Shown: positions 33,997-45,537 of the stretch, piece after piece | How the letters are laid out: each line of letters begins with the position of its first letter | How positions within the stretch are numbered: the first letter of the stretch is position 1 | From: Tigriopus japonicus | Lineage: Eukaryota; Arthropoda; Copepoda; Harpacticoida; Harpacticidae | Direction of reading: 5' to 3' | Assembly (NCBI GenBank): GCA_010645155.1 | Contig: CM021316.1 | Location: 4,884,837-4,948,836, forward strand | DNA length: 64,000 bases | Translations under genes and position numbers: made by a program | The notes under the pieces: generated by a model | The model's input: only the letters and a program-made list of their open reading frames with translations | What the model was told of the DNA's origin: nothing | The model's database searches: none

Positions 33997-35200
33997 CAGG
34001 GTGTCCCAGCCCAATTGTCCGGTGCCGGAATTGATGGACGTCATTAAGAATAACTTTGGCAATAAGGAGAATACAATCTTCAAAGTTTTGTGTATTTTGT
34101 GCACACAATTAGCAAACAATTTACTCAATGTGGCTCCTGTCAGCTGCAATGACGGCCTCAATCCGGCTGTGGAGGGCAAGCAGCTCTTCTTGATGAAATT
34201 CTCAGAGAGGTTGCCCCACTCCTTTTGGTGATGACTGATGATTAACTTGAGTGCGCCAACACTGGAGTGAGGGGTTGCCTGGGCCTTGGCATCCACGAAT
34301 CCCCACATGGCATAGTCCAGGGGGTTGAGGTCTGGGCTGTTGGACGGCGACAACCCCTTTGGCCAGAATGCCACGTTGTCCTCCATCCAGGTTTGGACGA
34401 TTTGGCTGAGTGTCCGGGTACCAAATCTTACTGGAAGATGCATGAGGTCCCTCAAACCATACCCTCGCCCTCCTGATGGTCCTCTCATTGAAACCGATGA
34501 CAGACGCGATAATGGTGTTGTCGCCACCGACGCGGTACATATCCACCATGCGGTTTCTGTTAGCCAATGGGAGTGGTTACTGTATCATTTTACGGACCTG
34601 CTGCTGTTAGCAGTGTAGGCTTGCCAAAAAAATCTCAGTTTTCAAGGGTCAGATTTACAAAAAATGTTGCATTTATAGGCAATGGCAAGGTTGAGAAGTA
34701 TTGCAAAGTAATTTGAAAACAAATGGAGAAATTGGAAGCCTTCAATTAAACAAATTATTTGTTTTTTGGTTAAGTTGTCCTAGGAACCAATCTCATCTGG
34801 CCATCTTGTTATTCAAAGTCGGGCATTCCTAATTTCAAAATTAAAAGCAACAAAACATACTTTTTTGCTAAAACAATGTCAAGAATTGCTATTTAAACTT
34901 CAAGTTGTGCAGATAAGAAAGGCATTGTTGCAATTACCAGGCCTAAACCTTCGTTTTACTTACCTTGCATGCTCATCAGAAACACAGGTCTTCCGAACTT
35001 TTTTCCCGCCAAAAATGATGACGTCACTAGTAATCACTGTAATTGCATGACTATTGATTAACCAACCGCGTTGATTTGAAAAGCAAAAAGATTTAACAGA
35101 CTCTGCTGAATACATACAAAAGCGAGAAATTGGCATTTCAGCTTGAATCATGCAAGCTTTGCGTTTTTTCGGCGCCGGACAATTGGGCTGGGACACCCTG
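33997..35200 (-). mobile_element. Mariner-like DNA transposon, internally deleted, with intact ends
   Basis: Termini are cagggtgtcccagcccaatt at 33997 and its exact mirror ending at 35200. The inverted repeat continues to about 34 bp with one mismatch. Both ends are flanked by TA, the standard mariner target duplication. The minus strand encodes a transposase helix-turn-helix (NRNRMVDMYRVGGDNTIIAS, then VIGFNERTIRRARVWFEG). It then jumps, with a frame change, to VQTWMEDNVAFWPKG and NSPDLNPLDYAMW, which holds the third catalytic Asp. The middle of the catalytic core, including the first two acidic residues, is absent. The copy is therefore non-autonomous but has ends a transposase could still use. 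About 630 bp between 34567 and 35200 is non-coding. Confidence 0.88.
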
Positions 35201-35325
35201 TATATGTTGGACCTGTTCCTACAACTTTTGTTAGAAACATTTCTTCAAATTCCCTAATTCTTACCAAATAAAAATTTCATACAAGTTAATCAGTCAAAAA
35301 TGGGCGCGAATTAAATCCCCACCCG
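35201..35325. other. Short spacer between two DNA elements
   Basis: AT-rich sequence that follows the TA duplication and precedes the next inverted-repeat end. It may be the remaining 3' flank of the older transposase relic at 33640-33990. Confidence 0.4.
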
Positions 35326-36315
35326 GCAGGGTTGGTCGGGGGATTATCCCCTCGGAAAAGAGCCCCGTTAATCCCCCTTGGGATAAACGGGATTTTCCTA
35401 GTTTTCCAGCTTTTTTCCTAGTTTTCAAGCATTTTTTTCTTACTCTTCAAGCATTTTTTCCTACCTCACAAGCAATTTTTCCTATGTTTCAAGCATTTCT
35501 TCCTTATTTCTATAATTAATTACAAAGTTCCCTAACACTATATTTCCCACAAAATCTCACTTTTTTCAATTAAGTCCCACACAAAAATTATTTCCATTAG
35601 AACAATGAAAACTCCTAGGTTTTTAGCTTTTATTTGTTTGTGTTTCCGAAGTTAAAACGCAGCTTCATAGCTGCAATCTGATAAAGGCTGTCTGCTCAGT
35701 AGGAATATTGCAGGGTTAGTTGGTGTACTATCTCAACCATAAAGCGTCCCCTTTATTGGGATTAACAGGATTTTCCTCTAGGGAATAACGGGGATAAAGG
35801 GGATTTCCCTCCTTTTTCAAAAATATTTCCCTAATTTCTATAAATAAGTTCATTTTTGTGTTTCTGGATTACATTTACTGAGCATGAAGTTTTCTGACTT
35901 ACATAATCTTCAACTTTGGAAGATTTCTTCAATTTCATCACGTCTCATCAAGCACCGTCAATTGTAGGCTTTTTGTAACATATTTTTATTGATTTAATAA
36001 TATATAAGAATTACTTCTATTATATATTTTGTTTAATATTGTAAATATCTTTCATTAATATTTATATTAAGGTTTTAGTTTGATCGGCTACTTTCAGGGA
36101 TGCCAAAAATTATTAAAACATGTCAAAATCGGAACAAAATTGGCTTTATTTCGTTTATCCCCCATTTATCCCGTTTATCCCCCCATTTATCCCGTTTATC
36201 CCCCCATTTATCCCGTTTATCCCCCCATTAATCCCGTTTATCCCGTAAATCCCGTAAATCCCGTATATGGAAAAAGGGGATAAATAAAAAAAGTGGTCCC
36301 CCCGACCAACCCTGC
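35326..36315. mobile_element. Candidate DNA element with GCAGGGTTGGTCGGGG ends and internal minisatellites
   Basis: The left end gcagggttggtcgggggatt is mirrored by ccccccgaccaaccctgc at the right end (finishing at 36315). This is an inverted repeat of about 17 bp enclosing 990 bp. Internally, a degenerate 22-bp unit (cctagttttcaagcattttt) repeats about five times at 35396-35510. The right side is a 21-bp minisatellite of TTTATCCC words, and ttatccc/gggataa words recur just inside both ends. No long open frame and no convincing target duplication are visible. CAGGG-type ends occur in hAT-like elements, but that assignment is only a suggestion. Confidence 0.6.
36150..36268. repeat. 21-bp minisatellite (TTTATCCCCCCATTTATCCCG)-type
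   Basis: About four near-identical 21-bp units are followed by shorter TAAATCCCG units. Translation gives a spurious PPIYPVY heptad. The array lies inside the element that ends at 36315. Confidence 0.9.
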
Positions 36316-37185
36316 CCATGTGAGAAAATGGAATGATCAGGGCATACTGTATCGCAACGATTATACATAAACTTAAGGTTATAAACTTTATAAAGTTCAT
36401 CGTTAACCAATAATTCATCTTTATTACATTCCTCAACAGTTTACAACTAGGAATTTTTGATTAGGAATATTTGTATTACATGAAGAACCAGCCTCTCGGT
36501 TGTTTGGCAAACAGCAAGAACATCCAATCTATACCTTGCGATTCTTAAAGAGTATTTAACTAAACAATAATTAGATGAAGAAAATTAGTGTGGGACGGTG
36601 TGGAGCAAAAAGCTTACGTAGAAAAACTTTTTTGGCACTAAAGCAAAATTTGATCCTGCATTTATCAAATGGCTATAAAGCAAGCAACCCTTGGACCACT
36701 GTGTTGAGTTACGTATATATGGCACGAAATGATACATAAGGCAAAAACGCAAAAATGATACGATAGTAAAAAGCTACGGGAAAAAGTATAACAAAAGCTT
36801 TTTCTTATTGTATTTCTGGTATAATGAACCATTTCTGACGCATCACCTGTGAAAAAATGGCGGTAACTTATGGTTGCAGAATTTGTGTCGATTGGACCAA
36901 ATCCAATAAGAACTATGCTTTTACTTTTAAATCAATTTGTCAACTTTGTGATCTGTTCATGTTTTGCCCATTTTGATTTAATATTTTGGTCTCACACAAG
37001 TGAAAGATGCTTAATCTAAATCATATTCAGGCTTTAAGACAAATCACAGAATCAAAAAAGAGGTTTTGTTCTTTAAATATACCACTTTCCGTTGAATTGT
37101 TCTTTCCAATCGTGCCGAAGACCTACTTCAAAACTGAGAACCAACATAAGATAAAAATGTTTGTGATATCTTTTTATATATAATT
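36316..37185. other. Intergenic, nothing supported
   Basis: AT-rich sequence with no open frame longer than chance and no repeat that I could match elsewhere in the window. Confidence 0.35.
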
Positions 37186-37356
37186 GAAGAAATTTGTGTT
37201 CAAAGTATACATTTTGTCAATTCTTGAATATTCTTCGATGTGTCAGTGCTTAGCTTTGCTCTCTGAAAGTCTAGAAACACTTTCTAAGAGTAAAGCTAAA
37301 CACTCACACATCAAAGAATATTCAAGAATTGTCAAAATGGATAACACCAATTTCTT
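37186..37356. repeat. Long hairpin, arms of about 80 bp with an 8-nt loop
   Basis: Arm 1 (about 37186-37270) and arm 2 (about 37279-37356) are reverse complements with few mismatches. For example caattcttgaatattctt at 37219 mirrors aagaatattcaagaattg at 37314, and gaagaaatttgtgtt mirrors aacaccaatttcttc. The tight loop (ctagaaac) would let any transcript fold into a near-perfect double strand. There is no coding sequence of note. Confidence 0.85.
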
Positions 37357-40300
37357 CATTTTTATCAATGGTGAACCCGTTGATTCAACCTCACAAACTG
37401 TCTAATCTGATCGTGGTCCTCATTATTGAAATAAGTCGTCGGAACGATTGTAGAACTCCTAAAAGTCGATATGTTGTAATGTAATGTCACCTTCACCTCC
37501 TTCTCACAGAGCAAAATCAAGAAATGAACCTTTTAGAAGCCCACCCAAACGACAAATTTTGAGATCTGCCCAATTCAAGTTTGGCCACTCTGGCTGTACG
37601 TTCAATACGGCTCAATAGCAGTGAAAGTGACATTTTCTTAAGAGCAGAATGCAAATATAGTCTTGCCTTCTATATATCAGGCTGATTGGGCAAATTGAAC
37701 GCTAAATTTTGTAAAAAAGTTTTTATAGCTGTTTAGAGGACACTTTGTTGCGTGTTCAGTCAAAATTACAAATGAATAAGTCAAACAAATTTACGATTTA
37801 TTGAAGGACCATGTTCAAAATGTACTGAAATCGAAACTTGAAAAATCAACAGACTTTTTCAAAATTTACAAGTATTACCCAACTTTGAGTGTTTTCGATA
37901 TTTGCAAAAGTTTTTTAGCGCAAAATATATTTAAAGTGCTTTTCATGTGAGATTTCATTTTATTTTGAGCTATTTTGACACATATTTAAAAATTCTAATT
38001 TTTCATTTTCTTTCGCGACATTGAAAAGCTAAATGAAATCTTAAGGAATTTGTTTTTGAAATAACGGTAACGTTTTTCGGCCTTTTGGGGTCAAAAATGG
38101 ACCATTCAAACTCTAATAATTCAGCTACTGATCAATGTTTTTTTTTTTCAATTTGAATTTAACAGGTATCTAAACATGGTCTCTAAATATTGATTGATTA
38201 GTTTATCAAAAATGTTTTATTGAATAGGTTTTTAGGTGTATAACTTTTTCCCTGGACCTAAATTATAGAACACTATAAGAGTAAAGTTGTTCCCCGTTGA
38301 ATATTGGGCCCAAGATATGCCGAGATGTCTTTAGGCATTTCGATCCAAACCTAAAAAGCTATTTGTAACACCATGTACTGAATTGAATTTTGAAAGAATG
38401 TATGTAAGAATTTGATAAGAATATATTTTAAGTGCTATCATACATTATTTTGAGCTATTTTGACACAAACTTAAAACACTCGAAATTTTCATTTTCTTTC
38501 GCGAAATTAAAAAGCCAAATGAAATCTCCGATTAGTAGACAGATAGTTTATTGAAAAAAAACACTTATCCGTACACTAAAGAATCAGAAATGGAAATCCT
38601 GAATTTATTAACCACAACTTACGTAACCGATAAATTCATTCCCTTGTAAATTCCTTAAGAAAGGCAGCGCAACACGGAGACTTTCCAATTCCAGGTTTAG
38701 AAAAATAGTTGGCCATAGACTCATAGTGTTTTAACTTAAAGTCCCCTCTTCGTACCAAAGCAAATACGACTTCTTTCATTTTGAACCTCTGAGCTGACAT
38801 AAAAAATTAACCCTTGTCGCCACATGAAGCCAACTCCTGGAGTTCTGATGTAAGGAAGGCTCATAGTTGTGCAATTACCTTGGGCGGGAAAAGGAACAAG
38901 CTTAACTAATGTCCTCAGAAATTAATGAAGATACTCTACCATGCGTAAAACATTGTGGTTTTATCACAAACATGGGATGCAGAAAAACACATGGCTTACA
39001 ATAGCTTTTCCGGAAAGGTCATGCTTAATTTAATTCCCATATTTTTGTGACGAAATATAAGGTTAACTTTGAAAACGTTACTGACTTGCGTTTGAATGAA
39101 ATGACATTAACCTTAATCAAGAGCCATTATGTGATAGGCAAATATTGAAAAGCATTCATAATGCTTGAGTGATAGGTTGGAATACGGGGCTGGCAAAAAG
39201 AGCAAAAGTAGTGCTGCCTCTTCTGATATAATCCAGATGATGAACGTGATCATTTAATTATATATTTTTTGCATGAAAGATGAGTTATTTCAGTTCATCA
39301 CTAATGCTAAGATGTGTAAAAGTAAAATAAATGATTCACCGGTCAAACTCCACAACACCCAACTCCCACTAAACTTTGCCGAAATAATGAAAATGTACTC
39401 TTCCACACTAGAATAACTGCATATGAGTCGGATAGATCAGGCTCTCTTTGAAAATGGCATATTTAATGAATTTAGAGTACAACGAACCCTCGAAATTCTT
39501 GCCCTTGTTGATGACGAGTACGCCTATTTATTCCCCCAGCCCACCCGATCATTTACACAAACTCTGAGGCATATTCTCCCAGCCTTCCCATCCCTTGTTC
39601 TCTTGGTAGGATATTGCCAAAATCTAGATCTTTTAGTGTTCTCTATTGCGACTCTACATATACGCAAGAGCATCTTGACCAAGTCTAAAATGCCTTGCCT
39701 TCTGTTCTAGCAAGTGTGGTTGGGCAAAGCCAAAAATTTCAGTTTGTAGGTAACTATGTCTCCTTTTCACATGTTTGCATTATGTGTCAAAGGAAGGTAA
39801 AGGCGCTTCTCACGTTTAAGTCCACTAGACATAATCAAAATGGATCTGTTGTGAACCTTCTTTCTGCCCTGACAACAAGCTCTGTCGTATATATAAGGGG
39901 GGTGCAATTGGTGCATGCAGTGTACAGTTATGTAGAATTCTGTTCGTACGCCATTCTTGCGTCCATCCATCGACGCATGTTAGCACCCTCACAAATACTT
40001 TTGAGGGTGGACGGCGAGTCTCAAGTAGATGGAGGAGGAGGGTGGTTCATCTTCGAGTCAATGTCTAACATGGGGGTAGGCTATTATAGATGTTGTTGTT
40101 GTCCTGTTGAGGCTGAAACTCGGGCTTACGGTAAATGAATCTGAGATTGACTTGTCCTTGAGTTGAATTTAGCCATGGTCTTCAGATTCTGATAAATAGC
40201 CGCCATCCACAAGCGATGTCGGCTGAAGGCATGGATGTATTTGCAAATCAAATGACAAATTCTCTCTTTACTACTCGGGGAAACAGGATTTGCAATCCAT

Positions 40301-43300
40301 TGCATCTCTAGAAAGAAAAAGAAGAAAAAAAAACATTCATACCGATCCGACCAATGTTGGATGGAGTAATTGTTAATGATCGTAGTTGTTAGATGCAATC
40401 TCTATTTTGTTATATATACGTATGTGATGAAGCACGCACTCACAACTCTGCACATATCATGAGTGACTGGACATTTTAAGAAGATCAGTATCATAGTTTT
40501 AATTTAGTGCTCTTGGTGTGAACTCGGTATTGTATTCAAGTTATCAATCATGTAATTTTGTCAAAAGAGAACGACAAGCAATCTCCAAGTTCTCAGTCTT
40601 TTTAGCAACGACTTTCAATTGCCCGCACGATTATCTAATCTTATCGGTCTTTTAGAATCATTGCAATGTAAAGGCAAAAATAGCCATTGGAACTTGATCA
40701 CAAGATCTCAAAGCGCGATATAAAAGTGAAAGGCGTTACACTAATGCAGAAAAAAGCTTCAAGGTATATTGCCACAAAGAGCATTGCAACGAGGCGAGAA
40801 GGCCCCCAAATGAGTTTGGAAGATGAGTTATGTCTTTGAGTGTTGAACGAACGTACAAGCTCAGATCGTCAGGATGAATTTACAATGGGAGCTATTCTCC
40901 AAGTCGACTGGAAAACGTTTTTAATTTCATTCGGTTGTTCAAAAAAGTACTCATATTTAAGCGGCTGATTTCTACATCAAGATAATTATTGATAAGACAA
41001 TCTTTAGCATAATGTTTTCAAGTTTTGGAAGAGGGGAAATCACTGTCCTTTAAGGCTTTAACAGGTGATCGTTTTATTCGAATTGAGTTTTTTTGTAATA
41101 TTTCAACAGTTATAAATATGTTTTTGATGTCGATTACTTTGGTTTTACAAGAACCAAGAAGCGAGTGAAGAGGCATACAATCCCAGTGTAAATTGTGCTC
41201 AACTTATGAAATTAATCTTGAAGCGTTTGGCTCGTTTGAGTGCAGTGTTCACGGCAAAGTTGTTGGTTCCTCTTGGTTTGGTTGGCTTCTTTTTCCCCCA
41301 CGATTCACCACCTTCCACTACTTAAATATTGATGAGAGTGAGTTGGGAATTCTCTTGATCAAAAGGCAACATTGGCCAAGCCCCTTAGGATTGGCAAGTC
41401 ATATGTACAACACGTTCGTTCGTTCCTCGGATGAGACCTGTTGCTCGTGTCGCTCGGCCATTTTTTGTGGGATGAAATGAAAGAGAAGTTACTCCAAGGA
41501 AGGCCCAGGCTAAACTCCGCCTCTACCAAAATCGAATGGAACAATCGCCGCGAAAGAGGCTCTCTGCTTCTCTGCTAGCAACATAGCATATAGTACAAAC
41601 ACGTCAATGACGAATCTGCCAGGACGGACAGATTTATGGATTCGAACGCCAATTGGGGCCAACCACGAGTCTGGAAACCTGGTGGCAAGATCTGAATAAA
41701 TTTTGAAGAGAAGAAAGATAGGAAAACCTTGTTTGCTCTAAAGAGTTTGCTCTATATTTCAAAGCTGGAACGTTGGTGTTCTGTGCGCTCTAAGATCACA
41801 ATGAAAGCACTTAATGTTCGTACAGGGTCTAATTAGGCTTTCATTTTTCCTTAGCAGCTCGAAAAAATTAGTCTCTGTTTGTTTACTTTTTCATCCTCAA
41901 ATCACATTTGAAAAAGGGAAAGGTCACTCGTTAGCCGTATTTTTTGCCATGTCGACCTACAGTACATTTTGAAGGATTATTGTATAAGCTTTTTAAAGGC
42001 ATTTCCTTAGGTCAGGCTAATCTCAAAATTTTGGGCCGCAAGAGGCAATGAACCATAAAGATTTATTTGATCCCGTCACATTCAGAAGTGAGAATGCAAA
42101 GTCAATTTCAGTAGTTGGTACGTAGCTCAGCAACATTTTGGCAACAAGAGTAAGGAGGTACTAATTTCCTGTTTTGTAATTCGATGTGCTTTTAGGTGGA
42201 CAATTTCTTTAGTTTTTCAACGCCCAACAATCAACATGGACAATAGCAATTATCGCAATTTCATACCAAAAGGGGCATTACAAGTTTGATTCTCCATCTT
42301 GACCTTCTCAAGGAGACCTTTCAACACTAATACATACATTCAAACGGAAAACCAATCAAAAACCAAACAAAACAAATACCCAACTAGTAGATTTGAAAAG
42401 CGGTGGAAAGTACATTTTGTATGGCTGGTTTACCCGAAAGCGAATCATCGAGCTCATCAATTCAAAAGTTTTTAAAATGGTCAGAATTTGTGCCTCAATC
42501 ATTATTTGATAACCTTAGAAGTTTCTAAATACTTATTTGTACTTGGATGCACAAGTAATCGTATGTTTTTAAAGTTAATTTCTTTGAACATATTGTTTTA
42601 GTTTCAGGATTTCATTCGCATTTTGACAATTTAGGCACGTTTTGATGCAAAACGAAATTGTTGAATGCCAGTGTTTTAATCTCTGTGTTTCTTTTCATTA
42701 GTTTATCGATTAGATTGCTCTCTGGGTCAACATTTGAATTTACTACTTGTTCCGATAAGCACGTTGAACTTTTGATTGCAACCCCTCAATTTACAAAGTT
42801 TCGAGTGCTGCTAACCAATTAGGGTTGATAACAAGGTAAAACAAAGATATGACTATATAGAATCCTCACTTGGTGATTTAAGTATTAGGCTGACACAGGC
42901 AATTTTATGGGGAGGGAAGCGCCTTCCTTCTTTTTGAAAAATTTGCCGATCTCAAGCAAAAACTAAACTAACCTTTGATTTTTTAAGTTTTATTTAACTA
43001 ATGAACATTGAAATTAATGTTCAAGTTAATGTTAAAAATGTAAAAAATAAAGAGATCAAAAAATAATGTTGTTAAACAATAAGAAGTTGAAAAAACATTA
43101 ACATTCATTCCGGTCATTAAGCCAATATGTTGGATTCTTTCATTCGTAGAAACAAATTCGGTGACAAAGAAATGGTTTGAAAAAAGGCTAATACAATTTG
43201 ACAAAACGCCGTTGCCTTCAATACGTAGATCTTGAACTGAATGGTTTTGAGTGACGATAAAGATATTTGCATGGTTTACGGTAAAAGAGCTCAGTGAATC

Positions 43301-44183
43301 AATTAAACCCATTAAACCTATTTTTAGCTGTCGATCTTATTCTTTTGAATCCTGTTAAGGCACTCATCCCTGATTCGTCTCAAGGTGATTATTATTGACA
43401 TATCAAAAGATAGAGTGGGCAATTAGTCTCTCAATAAAATGATGAGTTGGAGATAGCAATCGTGTGAAGTGAAGGAATCATATACTTCAAATGGATGAAT
43501 GGACTCTGCAAGGAGAACTGGACTAATGTGTGGTGCAGCATAAAAAGCGCTGGCAAATTTTGATTCCTTCCAGATAGAAGTGTAATTCGCAAAGAAGCGA
43601 TAGAACACTAATAGTTATCCATGAGCTTTCATTCCCTACAATGATGCTCAACACTTGCCAACCAGATTGCATTTGGAAGAAGATTAAAAATGTTCTTTTG
43701 TGAGCGGAATGTGATGGGTATGATCAATCATTATAAATCATCGACAAATCCATGCAAGCAAGGCCTAAATCTCCTGTTTGAAGGAAGGCATGGGTGTGCA
43801 GTAGTTATTTTGGAGTTTTGGAACGAGAAAGTTTCTAACAAAAATGGCTTAAATTGAAATCTCAAAGCAATTATGCTGAAATATGTCTCCAATGGGAAAA
43901 TGTCCTTGAACAGTGGTTTAAACTTTAAACACTTAATTAAATGGAGTTGTGCAAGGTGCCATCCGAACCATTAAGGAACATATTTCTTTTCACAGGCCTG
44001 GTAGCTGGTTCGCCGTGAGTAATAAAACGCTTGGTAGTGAGCTGATGAGGTGCAGCGCACGTTGCACGGCGTAAATCCCCAAAAATGACTCGGCAACTCT
44101 AAAACGACAAATCCAAAAGAGCCTGTGAAGTGAAATTGGCCCTCGTTATAACGCCAGAGCCAGGGCACTTGGAGAGCTCTTCA
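37357..44183. other. Gene-poor AT-rich region
   Basis: No gene is supported across about 6.8 kb. It holds a 110-bp direct repeat pair (37921-38041 and 38418-38527) and a plus-strand TATA motif (tatatataagg at about 39889) with no recognisable downstream gene. Open stretches at 39423-39710 and 39695-40138 lack domains. Confidence 0.4.
37921..38527. repeat. Pair of direct repeats of about 110 bp
   Basis: Positions 37921-38041 and 38418-38527 share ttttgagctattttgacaca, then cattttctttcgcga and aatgaaatct in the same order and orientation. They start about 490 bp apart. They could be long terminal direct repeats of a small element or a local duplication. No coding sequence lies between them. 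Confidence 0.75.
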
Positions 44184-44272
44184 NNNNNNNNNNNNNNNNN
44201 NNNNNNNNNNNNNNNNNNNNNNNNNNNNNNNNNNNNNNNNNNNNNNNNNNNNNNNNNNNNNNNNNNNNNNNN
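44184..44272. other. Assembly gap (89 N)
   Basis: A run of N of nominal length. The flanks are low-complexity (GAC trinucleotides at about 44322), so a collapsed tandem repeat is a likely cause. Confidence 0.98.
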
Positions 44273-45537
44273 TCCTTGGAGTCTTTGATCATGGACGAGA
44301 GGCACCAAAAGCACCATTGCTGACGACGACGACGACAACGATGCCAGGCCATTGTCGTTATTATATAATCACTTTTATCAAGCGTAAAGCTGTAGAGCAA
44401 CACTACTCCGACTTGGTCTGGTGAAGTGTATTTGTAGAGGGGGTCCAAATCCATGCCTCCTGGTCGTGGGCTCATCCGTAGTGCTTGTGCCAGTCTCTCT
44501 TGAATGCATCCATCCAATGCTGGAAGCAAGGACTCGCTTCCTCGTCCGTCGAGCATATGAGCTCCTATTGCTGGCTGACTGGCTGGCTGGCTGACTAGCT
44601 AGCTTGCTGGTAACTTCGAACTTACTTGCAAGCACACATGTTGCATGGATAGTAACAATGTAGAGACCCATACGTACTTACGATTCAAGCTACATGTGGC
44701 TCGAGAGGTAGGATAGTAGTAGTAGTAGTAGTAGGTGACGAACGAGACTTTGTCCGCGCCTCCTTCTCCTCCTGCAGTATTGAGAGAAGATGGAATTTTG
44801 GTGGAAAACGCTCATCTTCAACACTGTCATGACTGACTGAATAGATGTAGTAGTTGGTGCTCCCAAGCCTCCGAGATTGGACAAAATCCCACGAAGCCTG
44901 AGGTGGACAACACCATTCGCGTGTAGTAAATACAAGAAGAGGGAACAAGTTGTTGTTGTTGTTATTGCTGTTGTCGTTCAAATAGTTGTCGAGGCACCTA
45001 GTGGTGGTCGTGGTGGTGGTGGAAGCCACGGCTATGCTATAGTAGTTATGTGGAGGATTCTACTGAGCTGGGCATAGTCTCGGACGGTTTTGTTCAAGAG
45101 GGGTACGTACGTATGGGCAGAAGTCGAAGTAGAGGGAATAATCATAAGACGATGCCGACGAAGAGCTTGCCATGGGCATCTACTACCTCATCTATCTATC
45201 TATCTACTATGTAGTCGGTCTTCATGTGTAGTGGGATGTGTGTGGACAAGTGAGGGGCTGCGACATCAACTTGGACGGACTCTCGCTATCGACAACGCTC
45301 AATTGTGAATGTTCAAATGATGATCATCAGGCTGGCGTTGGAGTAGATAACAACATCTCCACATCGATTCGGAGTGAACTTAAGTGATTTTTGGTGAAGG
45401 AGACATTCAGTTCCTTAATTTTACAAGCATGACAGTTTAAAGCGTCGCATGACAACCTTTGGGACGTGTTCCAAAAGCATCACGGATAAACATTGCTCGT
45501 CCCTTTGTGTGCTCCAGAGTGGATGAGTTGTTAAACG
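44273..45537. promoter_or_regulatory. Microsatellite-rich 5' flank of the nuclear-receptor gene
   Basis: The stretch contains GAC/GTC trinucleotides (44322), GCTG/ACTG tetranucleotide runs (44573-44615), a TAG run (44714-44733), TTG runs (44950), a GGT run (45001-45020) and TATC runs (45190-45205). A possible acceptor (gtgctccag/ag near 45511-45521) just before the ATG suggests that upstream 5' UTR exons exist. No TATA box is certain. Open frames here are repeat artefacts. Confidence 0.4.

Noticed and set aside
33931..34030. Extension of the minus transposase frame beyond the mariner terminus
   Set aside because: Codons after the inverted repeat are host-relic sequence read antisense.
36080..36283. 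Open frame with repeated PPIYPVY
   Set aside because: It is translation of a 21-bp minisatellite and not a gene.
41635..41660. B-box-like ggattcgaacgcc
   Set aside because: Stems of the T arm do not pair and no A box lies at the right distance.
44099..44671. Minus-strand open frames with SQPASQ-like sequence or running through the N gap
   Set aside because: They arise from GCTG/ACTG tetranucleotides and the N run.
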